Assembly: GCF_036345175.1 (NCBI RefSeq)
Contig: NZ_CP107780.1
Location: forward strand, 9,176,001 to 9,240,000
Reading direction: 5' to 3'
DNA from: Streptomyces sp. NBC_00576
GTDB lineage: Bacteria; Actinomycetota; Actinomycetes; Streptomycetales; Streptomycetaceae
Length of the DNA stretch: 64,000 bases
Shown: piece by piece, positions 7,467-16,224 of the stretch
Layout of the letters: each line of letters opens with the position of its first letter
Numbering within the stretch: position 1 is the first letter of the stretch
The notes under the pieces: generated by a model
What the model was told of the DNA's origin: nothing
Database searches by the model: none
What the model saw: only the letters and a program-made list of their open reading frames with translations
Program-made: the position numbers and the translations under genes

Positions 7467-8753
7467 GTGCCTAAGAACGGGAATGTTGAGAGGCGAACGA
7501 TCCTCAAGGCGGCCGGCGCCTCGGCGGCCGCGCTGGGGCTGGCGGCAACGACCGGGTGCGGTGGTGACAGCGGTGCCGGGGACGGGAATGTGACGCTCCG
7601 TTATGCGTGGTGGGGCGGCGAACCGCGCACCATCGCCATCAAGAAGTCGATCGCGCTCTTCGAGAAGAAGTACCCGAAGATTAAGATCAAGCCCGAATTC
7701 ACCGACTACGAGGCGTACTGGGAGAAGTTCCAGACCCAGGCCTCCGGCGGTAATCCCCCGGACGTTTTCCAGAATGCGGTCGGCTTCCTGCGCAAGTACG
7801 ACAAGCGCGGCGTTCTGATGGATCTCAAGGCGCAGGCGGACGCCGGGAATCTCGACCTGGAAAACTTCCGAAACGGTGTTCTGGCGAACGGTCAGGTCGA
7901 CGGCAAGCAGATCGGCATACCCGTCGGCGCCAACACCATGGCGCTCGTCATCGACGTCAAGGCCTTCGAGAGAGCGGGCGTGGAGGCGAAGTTCGGCTGG
8001 ACCTGGGACGAGTACTTCGCCGCGCTGCAGAAGATCCAGGACAAGCTGAAGATCGCCGGTGACACCGGCTACTTCGCCATCATGTACCTCTACGACCTGT
8101 ACCTGCGCCAGAACGGCAAGGCCTTCTTCACCGACACCGATCTCGGCTTCACCGAGGACGACCTCACGCAGTGGTGGACGGACGGCTACAAGCGGGTCAA
8201 GTCCGGGCTCGTCGCCGACCCGAAGAAGATCGAGCAGGCCAAGCCGAAGTCCGGACTTTCGGCGGGGCTCGCCGCGTCCGAATTCACCTGGGACAACTTC
8301 TCCATCCGTTACGAGGGCGAGGGAGAGTCCGACTACGGGCTTGCGCCGATCCCCACCACGGACGGCAAGGACACGGGCCAGTACCTCGGTTCACTGATGA
8401 TGAGCGCCTTCTCCGGGACCAAGCATCCCAAGGAGGTCGCCCAGTTCATCAGCTTCATGGTCCACGACCCCGAGGTCGGCAAGATCATGGGCTACGACCG
8501 CGGCATCCTCTCCACCACCGAGCAGTTCGACGCGTTCAAGCCGACCGACCCCAACAACAAGGGCGTCGCGGCCTACGAGGACGAGGTCGCCAAGGCCGGC
8601 GTGCTCGGGAAGATCACCCCGCACCCTTCCGGCGCGGACGTCATCGAGGCGGCCTTCCTGCGCATCGGCGGTGAGGTCGCCCAGGGCAAGACCAAGCCGG
8701 CCGACGCCGCCAAGGCACTGTTCAGCGAGGCCAAGGCCGCGTTCGCGGGCTGA
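7467..8753 (+). CDS. carbohydrate ABC transporter substrate-binding lipoprotein
   Basis: A 428-aa family 1 extracellular solute-binding protein. The N-terminus has a twin-arginine motif (RRTILK, R9-R10), a short alanine-rich hydrophobic stretch and a lipobox-like LAATTGC with the lipidated cysteine at about 31, so it should be a Tat-exported lipoprotein. The mature protein begins with VTLRYAWWGGEP, typical of oligosaccharide binders. GGGGAGGG precedes the GTG start. Two permease genes follow at once. The neighbouring lyase suggests pectin-derived oligosaccharides as ligand, an inference from context. Confidence 0.88.
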   Translation: MPKNGNVERRTILKAAGASAAALGLAATTGCGGDSGAGDGNVTLRYAWWGGEPRTIAIKKSIALFEKKYPKIKIKPEFTDYEAYWEKFQTQASGGNPPDVFQNAVGFLRKYDKRGVLMDLKAQADAGNLDLENFRNGVLANGQVDGKQIGIPVGANTMALVIDVKAFERAGVEAKFGWTWDEYFAALQKIQDKLKIAGDTGYFAIMYLYDLYLRQNGKAFFTDTDLGFTEDDLTQWWTDGYKRVKSGLVADPKKIEQAKPKSGLSAGLAASEFTWDNFSIRYEGEGESDYGLAPIPTTDGKDTGQYLGSLMMSAFSGTKHPKEVAQFISFMVHDPEVGKIMGYDRGILSTTEQFDAFKPTDPNNKGVAAYEDEVAKAGVLGKITPHPSGADVIEAAFLRIGGEVAQGKTKPADAAKALFSEAKAAFAG

Positions 8754-8767
8754 GGGGACGTACGACC

Positions 8768-9724
8768 ATGACGCTCGTCAAAGAAGCGCCCGCGCCCCCG
8801 GCGAAGAAGCGGTCCGCCGCTCCTGCCGCCGGGCGGCGCGGGCGGCGCCGCGAGAATCTCGCCGGCTATCTCTTCATGTCGCCGTGGATCGCGGGGTTCC
8901 TGCTGCTCACGGCGGGGCCGATGATCGCGTCGCTCTACTACGCGTTCACCAGCTACAACCTGTTCACGCCGCCCAAATGGGTGGGGCTGGACAACTTCAC
9001 GACGATGTTCCAGGACCCGCGCTGGCAGAAGTCGGTCGAGGTCACGCTGAAGTACGTCGTCGTGGCCACACCGCTGAAGCTGCTCCTCGCGCTCGGAGTG
9101 GCCATGCTGCTCGCGCAGAAGCGGCGCGGACAGGCCCTTTACCGGGCCGCGTTCTACATGCCGTCGCTCATCGGCGCCAGCGTCTCCGTGGGCTTCGTCT
9201 GGCGGGCACTGTTCTCCGACGACGCCGTCGTGGACCGTACGCAGAAGATCTTCGGGCTCGACGTCGGCGGCTGGATCGGCAACCCGGACTACGTCCTGTA
9301 CGCCCTGGTGGCGCTGAGCATCTGGCAGTTCGGTGCGCCGATGGTCATCTTCCTGGCCGGGCTCAAGCAGGTGCCGCAGGAGCTGTACGAGGCCGCCGAG
9401 ATGGACGGAGCCGGTCCCTTCCGGCGGTTCTGGAACATCACGTTGCCGATGATCTCCCCGGTGCTGTTCTTCAACGTGCTGCTGGAGTCCATCCACGCGT
9501 TCCAGGTGTTCGGCTCCGCCTATGTGGTCTCCGACAGCCGGTGCGGGCCCGCCGACGCCACCCTCGTCTACACCTGCTACCTCTACCAGAAGGGCTTCAA
9601 GGAGTCCCAGATGGGCTTCGCCTCCGCGATGGCCTGGACGCTGGTGATCGCGGTGGCACTTGTCACGGCGGTCTTGTTCTGGTCGCAGAAGAAGTGGGTG
9701 CACTACGAGGAGGCCGCCAAGTGA
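8768..9724 (+). CDS. sugar ABC transporter permease, MalF type
   Basis: A 318-aa inner-membrane protein with about six hydrophobic segments after a basic alanine/proline-rich N-terminus. The cytoplasmic EAA loop reads EAAEMDGAGPFRRFWNITLP, the contact site for the ATPase. GGGG before ATG 8768 acts as Shine-Dalgarno. No ATPase gene is in the cluster; in Streptomyces such systems usually share the general ATPase MsiK. Its stop overlaps the next start (GTGA). Confidence 0.88.
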   Translation: MTLVKEAPAPPAKKRSAAPAAGRRGRRRENLAGYLFMSPWIAGFLLLTAGPMIASLYYAFTSYNLFTPPKWVGLDNFTTMFQDPRWQKSVEVTLKYVVVATPLKLLLALGVAMLLAQKRRGQALYRAAFYMPSLIGASVSVGFVWRALFSDDAVVDRTQKIFGLDVGGWIGNPDYVLYALVALSIWQFGAPMVIFLAGLKQVPQELYEAAEMDGAGPFRRFWNITLPMISPVLFFNVLLESIHAFQVFGSAYVVSDSRCGPADATLVYTCYLYQKGFKESQMGFASAMAWTLVIAVALVTAVLFWSQKKWVHYEEAAK

Positions 9725-10596
9725 CCAGTGCCACCAGCCCTGTTGCGAACACCGCGAACGAGCGGCGGCGTATCGGATCCCTCGCCTGGCACGTGGGCGC
9801 GCTTCTCGTGCTCGCGGTCGTCCTCTACCCGGTGATCTGGGTGCTCAGCGCCTCGTTCAAGCCGAGCAAGGACATCATCGCCAGCCTCGACCTGCTGCCC
9901 ACCAAGCCGGTCTGGGCGAACTTCTCCGGGCTCGCCGACGGCATCTCCGGCATCTCCATCACCAGCTTCTTCACCAACTCGCTGATGTATGCGGGCCTGG
10001 CAGTGGTCGGCGTGGTGATCTCCAGCTCGCTGACCGCGTACGCCTTCGCCAAGATCCGGTTCGCCGGGCGGAACCTGCTGTTCACGCTGATGATCGGCAC
10101 GCTGTTGCTGCCGTACCACGTGCTGCTCATCCCGCAGTACGTGCTGTTCCGCAACCTCGGCTACATCGACACGCTCGTGCCGCTCGTCGCAGGCAAGTTC
10201 CTCGCCACGGAGGCGTTCTTCGTCTTCCTGATGGTGCAGTTCATGCGCGGGCTGCCGCGCGAACTGGACGAGGCCGCCAAGCTCGACGGGTGCGGGCATC
10301 TGAGGACCTACTGGTCCATCGTGCTGCCACTGAGCCGGCCCGCCATCATCACCAGCGCCATCTTCACCTTCATCAACGCGTGGAACGACTTCATGGGGCC
10401 GTTGATCTACCTCAACACCCCCTCCAAGTACACCGTTTCGCTCGGCCTGATGATGTTCCGCGACCAGGAGGGCATCTCCAACTACGGCAGCATGATCGCC
10501 ATGTCGCTGGTGGCTCTGGTGCCGGTCGTCGCCTTCTTCATGGCCTTCCAGCGCTACCTCATCGACGGTATGGCGACCTCCGGACTGAAGGGCTGA
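9721..10596 (+). CDS. sugar ABC transporter permease, MalG type
   Basis: A 291-aa second permease starting at the GTG that overlaps the upstream stop by 4 bases. It has six membrane segments, starting near AWHVGALLVLAVVLYPVIWV, and the EAA loop (ELDEAAKLDGCGHLRTYWSI). The C-terminal AFQRYLIDGMATSGLKG ending is typical of MalG-like permeases. It forms the importer with the preceding permease and the lipoprotein. Confidence 0.88.
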   Translation: MTSATSPVANTANERRRIGSLAWHVGALLVLAVVLYPVIWVLSASFKPSKDIIASLDLLPTKPVWANFSGLADGISGISITSFFTNSLMYAGLAVVGVVISSSLTAYAFAKIRFAGRNLLFTLMIGTLLLPYHVLLIPQYVLFRNLGYIDTLVPLVAGKFLATEAFFVFLMVQFMRGLPRELDEAAKLDGCGHLRTYWSIVLPLSRPAIITSAIFTFINAWNDFMGPLIYLNTPSKYTVSLGLMMFRDQEGISNYGSMIAMSLVALVPVVAFFMAFQRYLIDGMATSGLKG

Positions 10597-10606
10597 GGCG
10601 GTCACC

Positions 10607-11206
10607 ATGGCCGAAACACGCGTGAAGGCACGCTCCGTGCGCAAGGAGTCCGTGTTCGGCGAGCGCTTCGCGGTCTTCGCCGAGTGTCTGCTCACCGGGG
10701 TGTGGATCGCCGTGGCCTGTCTCGGGGTCGTCACCTACCCCGCGGCCTTCGCCGCCGGCGCACGGCACCTGCGGCGTCGTACGACCCATGTGGGCGGCGG
10801 TTGGCGGGAGTTCGTCGCGGACTTCCGGGCGGCCGTGCGCGGTGGGTGGGCCGTCGGGCTCGTCGGCTGGGCGGTGGCCGGCGCGGTCTGGGTGGATGTC
10901 CTGGCCGCGCGGGCCGGGATTCCCGGGGGGCCGTTCGTCGGGGCCGTCGGCATCTTCGCGCTGATCGGACTCGCCGTGGCTCTGCTGCGGGCGGCGGCCG
11001 TCTGGACGCCGGGCGCCCCCTGGCGGGGGCTGCTCGCGGATGCCGGGCGCCGGACCGTGCGCGATCCCGCCGGGTCCTTCCTGGTCGTCTGCGGGCTGGC
11101 CGTCGTGGCGCTGTCCGCAGGGTTCCTTCCGCCGCTGGCGGTTCCCGTCCTCGGGGCCGTCGCGGCGGCGGCAGTCGCTGTGGAGGAGCGGTACCGGCAC
11201 CGCTGA
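10607..11206 (+). CDS. YesL/DUF624-like membrane protein
   Basis: A 199-aa protein with several hydrophobic segments and the arrangement of the YesL (DUF624) family: a long first membrane region (LLTGVWIAVACLGVVTYPAA), a basic loop, then two further pairs of spans. YesL homologues recur beside carbohydrate ABC permeases and rhamnogalacturonan genes, for example in Bacillus. Their job is unknown. It lies 10 bases after the MalG-type permease, so probably the same operon. Assignment rests on topology and context more than a clear motif. Confidence 0.6.
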   Translation: MAETRVKARSVRKESVFGERFAVFAECLLTGVWIAVACLGVVTYPAAFAAGARHLRRRTTHVGGGWREFVADFRAAVRGGWAVGLVGWAVAGAVWVDVLAARAGIPGGPFVGAVGIFALIGLAVALLRAAAVWTPGAPWRGLLADAGRRTVRDPAGSFLVVCGLAVVALSAGFLPPLAVPVLGAVAAAAVAVEERYRHR

Positions 11207-11311
11207 CGGGCGGTGCCCTCGCACAAGGTCGGCGCCCCAGGGCGCCACACCTCTCTCTGTCATGCCCCTGACTACCCCTGCATCCGCACGGAAAGGAAAG
11301 GCTGGTCACTC

Positions 11312-14053
11312 ATGTCTCCCATCCCCCGCAGGTCACTCCTCAAGGCCGCCGCAGTCGCCGGAGCCGCCGCGCAGTTCAGCTGGGCCCTAGGAGTGAAGGA
11401 CGCGCAGGCCGCGCCCAGAGCAGCCGAGGCCGACGCCGATCCCGTGACCCTGGACTGGCTGGAGGACGGCGGCCTCGGCGCCGCACCCGGTTCCACGGTC
11501 GGCGTGCCCTGGCCGAAGGGCACCTACGACGCGGACCAGACCTTCGCGCTCACGGACGCCGCAGGCAAGGCCGTCCCCGTACAGTCCTGGCCACTCGCCT
11601 ACTGGCCCGACGGAACCCTCAAGTGGACCGCCCACGCCGTGAGTTCGGGCGGCGCCGGGAAGCTGACGCTCGCCGCCGGGGCCCCCGAGGTGCCCACCGC
11701 GAAGGTCACCGTCGACAAGAGTGGCGGGACCATCGACATATCGACCGGAGTCATCACCGCACGTATCAGCAAGTCCGGCTCCACGCTGGTCAAGTCGGTG
11801 AAACGCGGCACCACCGAGATCGCGAAGAACGGGCGGCTCGTCCTCATCCGCCAGCCCGAGATCGAGGACGAGGACCAGGGAGCCACCAAGTTCGAGCGCT
11901 TCGACAGCGCTATCAGCAAGGTCGAGGTCGAACAGGACGGCCCGGTAAGGGCAGTTGTCCGCATCGACGGCAAGCACCGCAAGGGCAGCCGCAGTTGGCT
12001 CCCCTTCTCGATCCGCCTCTACTTCTACGCCGGCGCCGACTCCTTCCGCATGGTCCACACCATCACGTACGACGGCACCCAGGAGCCCGGCAAGGCCAGC
12101 GGCGACTTCATCCGCGGTATCGGGGTCCGCTTCAGCGTGCCGATGCGGGACGCCTCGTACGACCGGCACATCCGGATCGGCGGCGACGGCACCGGACTGC
12201 TGCGCGAGGCCGTCAAGGGCATCACCGGGCAGCGGCGCGACCCCGGAGCGGCCGTCCAGGCCGCCCAGTTCGCGGGGGAGAAGCTGCCCGACCCCTCGAC
12301 CTGGGACCAGCGCGTCACCACCCGCCTCCAGTACATCCCCGAGTGGGGCGACTACACCCTCTCCCAGCTCTCCGCCGACGGCTTCACCCTGCGCAAGCGC
12401 ACCAAGAAGGGACACGGCTGGATCGCCGCCGGCGGCGGCAAGCGGGCCTCCGGGTTCGGTTACGTCGGCGGGGCGAGCGGCGGATTCTCCTTCGGCCTGC
12501 GGGACTTCTGGGAGAAGCACCCCGCCCAGCTCGACATCCGCGACGCCCAGACCGACGAGGCCGAGGTCACCCTCTGGCTCTGGTCGCCCGAGGCCCAGCC
12601 CATGGACCTGCGCTTCTACCACGACGGCATGGGCCAGGACACGTATGCGAAGCAGCTCGAAGGCCTCAACATCACCTACGAGGACTACGAACCCGGCTTC
12701 GGCACCCCCTACGGCATCGCCCGCACCTCCGAACTCCTTTTCTGGGCCAACGAGTCGACCCCGACCCCCGAGAAACTCGCCGAACAGGTCGAAGCGGTAC
12801 GGGTGCTGCCGCAGCTCGCCGCCCCGCCCAAGCAGCTCATCAAGGCCCAGGTCTTCGGCCCGGGACTGTACTCCGAGCCCGACCGTTCCACGCCCGCCAA
12901 GGCCAAGATCGAGGACCACCTCGACTTCCTCTTCACCTACTACAAGGAACAGGTGGAGATGCGCCGTTGGTACGGCTTCTGGGACTACGGCGACATCATG
13001 CACTCGTACGACCCCGCCAGGCACCAATGGCGCTACGACGTCGGCGGCTACGCCTGGGACAACTCCGAGCTCTCGCCGGATCTCTGGCTCTGGTTCGCGT
13101 ACTTGCGCTCCGGCCGCGCCGACATCTTCCGCTTCGCCGAGGCGATGACCCGCCACACCGGCGAGGTCGACGTCTACCACCTCGGACAGTGGGCCGGCCT
13201 CGGCACCCGGCACGGCGTGCAGCACTACGCCGACAGCGCCAAGCAGCAGCGCATCGCCAACACCACCTACCGCCGCTACTACTACTTCCTCACCGGTGAC
13301 GAACGCGTCGGCGACCTCATGCACGCCAACGTCGACTCCGACGAGACGTTCCTCGCCCTGGACCCGCTGCGCAAGATCCGCACCGAGCCGTACACACCCG
13401 ACCGGCACGCCCTGTCGATCGGCTTCGGCACCGACTGGAGCGGGCTCGTGTCGGCCTGGCTGACCGAGTGGGAGCGCAAGGGCCCCAAGTGGGAGAAGGC
13501 CAAGGCGCGCGTGCTGTCCACCATGGAGACCATCGCCGCCCAGCCCAACGGGTTCGTCCAGGGCAGCGGGCTGTACGACCTCGACACCGGGAAGTTCGCG
13601 GTCGCCGCAGCGCCCGTGGTCGGTGTCTCGCACCTCTCCGCGGTCTTCGGACTCAACGAACTGTGCGCCGAACTCATCGACCTCGTCGAGATGCCCAAGT
13701 TCAAGGAGGCGTACCTCGACTACTGCCGCTACTTCAACGCCACCAAGGCCGAACAGGCGGCCCGCTACGGCTCCAACTTCGGCACCCTGCTCCTCTTCCA
13801 GGGCCACTCACGACTCGACGCGTACGCGGCCGTGCAGACCGGTGACGCGAAGCTCGTCACGCGCGCGTGGGACAAGTTCTACAACTCCGACGGCTACAAG
13901 GAGTCGGCCCCCTGGAAGACCGAGCCGGTGAGCGGTCCGGTCACCCTCGTCCCGGGCAGCGAGGCCAACTGGGTGTACACCAACGACACCGCCCTCTACG
14001 GCCTCGCCGCCATCGAGAACCTCGCCCTGCTGGGCCACAAGATGCCCTCGTAA
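11312..14053 (+). CDS. Tat-exported exo-rhamnogalacturonan-lyase-like polysaccharide lyase
   Basis: A 913-aa secreted protein. The N-terminus MSPIPRRSLLKAAAVAGA is a twin-arginine signal, with probable cleavage after AQA (about 33). The body resembles the exo-rhamnogalacturonan lyase family (PcRGLX-like, PL26). It has an N-terminal beta-rich region (about 45-330), a middle part with many aromatic residues (YYKEQVEMRRWYGFWDYGD), and a helical toroid-like C-terminal region with Trp/Tyr-rich repeats and conserved His (HLGQWAGLGTRHGVQHYAD). A GGAAAGGAAAGG Shine-Dalgarno supports ATG 11312. Context with a sugar importer fits uptake of the released products. The exact substrate is inferred; catalytic residues were not assigned. 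Confidence 0.7.
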   Translation: MSPIPRRSLLKAAAVAGAAAQFSWALGVKDAQAAPRAAEADADPVTLDWLEDGGLGAAPGSTVGVPWPKGTYDADQTFALTDAAGKAVPVQSWPLAYWPDGTLKWTAHAVSSGGAGKLTLAAGAPEVPTAKVTVDKSGGTIDISTGVITARISKSGSTLVKSVKRGTTEIAKNGRLVLIRQPEIEDEDQGATKFERFDSAISKVEVEQDGPVRAVVRIDGKHRKGSRSWLPFSIRLYFYAGADSFRMVHTITYDGTQEPGKASGDFIRGIGVRFSVPMRDASYDRHIRIGGDGTGLLREAVKGITGQRRDPGAAVQAAQFAGEKLPDPSTWDQRVTTRLQYIPEWGDYTLSQLSADGFTLRKRTKKGHGWIAAGGGKRASGFGYVGGASGGFSFGLRDFWEKHPAQLDIRDAQTDEAEVTLWLWSPEAQPMDLRFYHDGMGQDTYAKQLEGLNITYEDYEPGFGTPYGIARTSELLFWANESTPTPEKLAEQVEAVRVLPQLAAPPKQLIKAQVFGPGLYSEPDRSTPAKAKIEDHLDFLFTYYKEQVEMRRWYGFWDYGDIMHSYDPARHQWRYDVGGYAWDNSELSPDLWLWFAYLRSGRADIFRFAEAMTRHTGEVDVYHLGQWAGLGTRHGVQHYADSAKQQRIANTTYRRYYYFLTGDERVGDLMHANVDSDETFLALDPLRKIRTEPYTPDRHALSIGFGTDWSGLVSAWLTEWERKGPKWEKAKARVLSTMETIAAQPNGFVQGSGLYDLDTGKFAVAAAPVVGVSHLSAVFGLNELCAELIDLVEMPKFKEAYLDYCRYFNATKAEQAARYGSNFGTLLLFQGHSRLDAYAAVQTGDAKLVTRAWDKFYNSDGYKESAPWKTEPVSGPVTLVPGSEANWVYTNDTALYGLAAIENLALLGHKMPS

Positions 14054-14122
14054 CCGGAACACGGGTGCCCGCCCTCGCCGCGTACCGCGCGGCGAGGGCG
14101 GGAACACGGGCACACTCCACTC

Positions 14123-14569
14123 ATGGACTGGAGCCATTACCGCTTCCGCACCCTGTGGACCCTGGCCGCGCCACCCGCCGCCGTGTACGAGGCCCTGGAG
14201 CAGGCCGAGGACTACCCCCGCTGGTGGCCGCAGGTACGCGAGGTCGACCGCATCGACGACAGCAGCGGAGTCGTCCGCATCCGCTCCCTGCTCCCCTACG
14301 ACCTGACCTTCACCGCCCGCGAGGTGCGCCGCGACCCGGCGGCCGGAATCCTGGAGATCACCATGAGCGGCGACCTCGACGGCTGGGCGCGCTGGACACT
14401 CACCTCTGCCGGCTCCGGCACCCTCGCTCGCTACGACCAGGAAGTGGACGTCACCAAGCCGCTGATGCGCCGCCTCGCCGTGCCCGGACGGCCCCTCTTC
14501 CGCGCCAACCACGCCCTGATGATGCGCGCGGGACGGCGCGGACTGACCGCACACCTTCAAGCGGTTTGA
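14123..14569 (+). CDS. SRPBCC (polyketide-cyclase-like) protein
   Basis: A 148-aa START/SRPBCC-fold protein. It begins with HYRFRTLWTLAAPPAAVYEA, and an EDYPRWWPQVREV segment follows, typical of the hydrophobic ligand-pocket family. These proteins bind lipids or aromatic compounds; some are cyclases, but nothing here suggests a polyketide cluster. It lies 69 bases after the lyase and just before the second tRNA-Val(CAC). Confidence 0.75.
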   Translation: MDWSHYRFRTLWTLAAPPAAVYEALEQAEDYPRWWPQVREVDRIDDSSGVVRIRSLLPYDLTFTAREVRRDPAAGILEITMSGDLDGWARWTLTSAGSGTLARYDQEVDVTKPLMRRLAVPGRPLFRANHALMMRAGRRGLTAHLQAV

Positions 14570-14608
14570 ACGAAGCCCGCCCGGACCTGTATTGTTCGGT
14601 GCGTTCCC

Positions 14609-14680
14609 GGGCGATTAGCTCAGTGGGAGAGCGCTTCGTTCACACCGAAGAGGTCACTGGTTCGAACCCAGTATCGCCCA
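14609..14680 (+). tRNA. tRNA-Val(CAC), copy 2
   Basis: Identical base for base to the tRNA at 6845-6916, with anticodon CAC and the same flanking CACCGG at the 3' side. Together the two copies bracket the carbohydrate cassette as a direct repeat of roughly 77 bases, 7.76 kb apart. Confidence 0.97.
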
Positions 14681-14691
14681 CCGGGAGAAAG

Positions 14692-14722
14692 CCGGTCCGT
14701 CATAGACGGACCGGTTTTTTTC
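14692..14722 (+). terminator. terminator after tRNA-Val copy 2
   Basis: CCGGTCCGT (14692-14700) pairs with ACGGACCGG (14706-14714) around a 5-base loop, followed by eight T residues. This is a classical intrinsic terminator and rare for this genome in having a full U tract. Confidence 0.9.
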
Positions 14723-14763
14723 ATGCTCTTCTCGTGCCTTTCATGCTCCTTTCGTGCCTACGG

Positions 14764-15489
14764 TCATGCCGCCGCCGGCATCTCCGGACGCAGCGGCCAC
14801 GCCGGATCGACCGCCTCCGGCGCACCGCTCTTCGCGAACCACGCCTGCAGGCCGCGCGCCTGCGCCGCGTGCCACACCGCCTGGAGCGTGTGCAGTTCGG
14901 CGGGGGAGAGGCGCTCCAGCCGCGTCGCGAAACGGCGCCCGACCGCCCGTACGACCTCCAGCGAGGCCATCGCGTCCGCCGCCGCGTCATGGGCGCCCTC
15001 CAGTGCGACGCCATAGTGCGCGCACAGGTCCGTGAGGGTGCGGCGGCCCTTGCGGTAGCGGTCCAGATGCTTGTCCAGGACCCGGGGGTCCAGCACGAGC
15101 AGCGGTGTCGACTCGAACCAGCGGTCGAGCGACGAGGCGCGATGGCGGCGCAACTCCCGGTCCAGCATGGTCAGATCGAAGGGCGCGTTCATGATGACCA
15201 GCGGGCGGCCCGCCGCGGCCTGTTCCGCCAGCGCCCGGGCTATCTCCTCCACCACAGGGGACGGCCAGCGGCCGTTGCGCTGCAGATGTTCGTCCGTCAG
15301 CCCGTGCACCGCCGTCGCCGAAGCGGGCACGGGCACACCCGGGTTGATCAGCCAGCGGCTGACCCGCGGCCGGATGGCCGGACCTTCCTGGACCACGACG
15401 GAAGCCGACACGATCCGGTCGGTCTCGACATCCACACCCGTGGTCTCCGTGTCGAACGCGGCCAAGGGGCCCTCGTACCAGCACGTCAT
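14764..15489 (-). CDS. DEDDh 3'-5' exonuclease (DnaQ-like)
   Basis: A 241-aa protein of the RNase T/DNA polymerase III epsilon superfamily. Exo I is FDTETTGVD (D13, E15), followed by HGLTDEHLQ; exo II is NAPFDLTMLDREL; exo III is HDAAADAMASLEVV, with the histidine of the DEDDh type and the last aspartate. All four metal ligands appear to be present. It is a stand-alone exonuclease, not fused to a helicase or BRCT domain, so the role (proofreading-like repair or RNA trimming) is open. Confidence 0.85.
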   Translation of the reverse strand: MTCWYEGPLAAFDTETTGVDVETDRIVSASVVVQEGPAIRPRVSRWLINPGVPVPASATAVHGLTDEHLQRNGRWPSPVVEEIARALAEQAAAGRPLVIMNAPFDLTMLDRELRRHRASSLDRWFESTPLLVLDPRVLDKHLDRYRKGRRTLTDLCAHYGVALEGAHDAAADAMASLEVVRAVGRRFATRLERLSPAELHTLQAVWHAAQARGLQAWFAKSGAPEAVDPAWPLRPEMPAAA

Positions 15490-15657
15490 ACCTATACAAC
15501 TCCTCGTTCACCCACGGCAGCTGACGCACCGTCTTCTGCCCGTTTGGTGATACCCGGGCTGTTTGCGCCGTACGCCGGAAGGAGACAACAGAGGTACAGG
15601 TTTACGCACTTCAATGGCCTGTCATGGGAATTCAACTGGTTTGGAAGGCATTTGGTC

Positions 15658-16224
15658 ATGGCGATAGCGCAGCCCGAACGGGGCGGGCTGCTGCCCGAGC
15701 GGACGGCACCCCATCGAGGCAACCTCGCCACCACCGCCTGCATGGAGACACTGCAGGTGGGCTATCTGCACGCCGTCGCCGCGGCGGCCGGCTGCTCGCT
15801 CTCCCAGCCGTTCCCCGACAACGGCATCGACTGGCACGTCAGCCACGGCGCCCCCGGGCACACGGTCGACGACGAGGTCACCATCAAGGTCCAGCTGAAG
15901 TGCACCTACCAGATCGCACCGAACCCGCCGGGCCCGTACTTCTCCTTCACGCTCGACAACGCGCACCTGACGAAACTCGCCCGCACCCCGGTCTCGGTGC
16001 ACAAGATCCTGGTCGTGATGCTCGTACCGCGCTCGCAGGACGACTGGCTGCGCGCCGGCCACGACCGCCTCGACCTGCGGCACTGCTGCTACTGGATCAA
16101 CCTGGCCGGCCAGCGAACAACCGGCCGGCATCGGACCACCGTGCGGATACCGACCTCACGCATCTTCGACGACCGCGCGCTCTGCGAGATCATGACGCGC
16201 GTCGGGACGGGAGGCAGACCGTGA
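15658..16224 (+). CDS. DUF4365-like protein with PD-(D/E)XK-type nuclease signature
   Basis: About 188 aa. The pattern of a DUF4365/endonuclease-like fold is visible: an early helix with ACMETLQVGYLHAVAAAAG (E30), then NGIDWHVS (D58), a beta turn, and VTIKVQLKCTY (Q79, K81). D...QxK matches the core of the PD-(D/E)XK superfamily. The protein continues with a strand-rich half (FSFTLDNAHLTKL, ILVVMLVP) and a conserved-looking HCCYWINLAG. Its stop overlaps the next start by 4 bases (GTGA), so the two proteins probably work together. Nuclease activity is inferred from motif spacing only. An earlier start is possible. Confidence 0.6.
   Translation: MAIAQPERGGLLPERTAPHRGNLATTACMETLQVGYLHAVAAAAGCSLSQPFPDNGIDWHVSHGAPGHTVDDEVTIKVQLKCTYQIAPNPPGPYFSFTLDNAHLTKLARTPVSVHKILVVMLVPRSQDDWLRAGHDRLDLRHCCYWINLAGQRTTGRHRTTVRIPTSRIFDDRALCEIMTRVGTGGRP

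Noticed and set aside
11387..13807. 806-codon reverse frame opposite the lyase gene
   Set aside because: Antisense shadow; the + strand has a Tat signal, Shine-Dalgarno and domain structure.
14123..14569. Polyketide cyclase gene marking a polyketide cluster
   Set aside because: Only the broad SRPBCC fold is seen; there is no ketosynthase or other polyketide gene nearby.
6845..14680. Integrated plasmid or prophage in tRNA-Val
   Set aside because: No integrase, excisionase, replication gene or partial attachment site; both tRNAs are complete.
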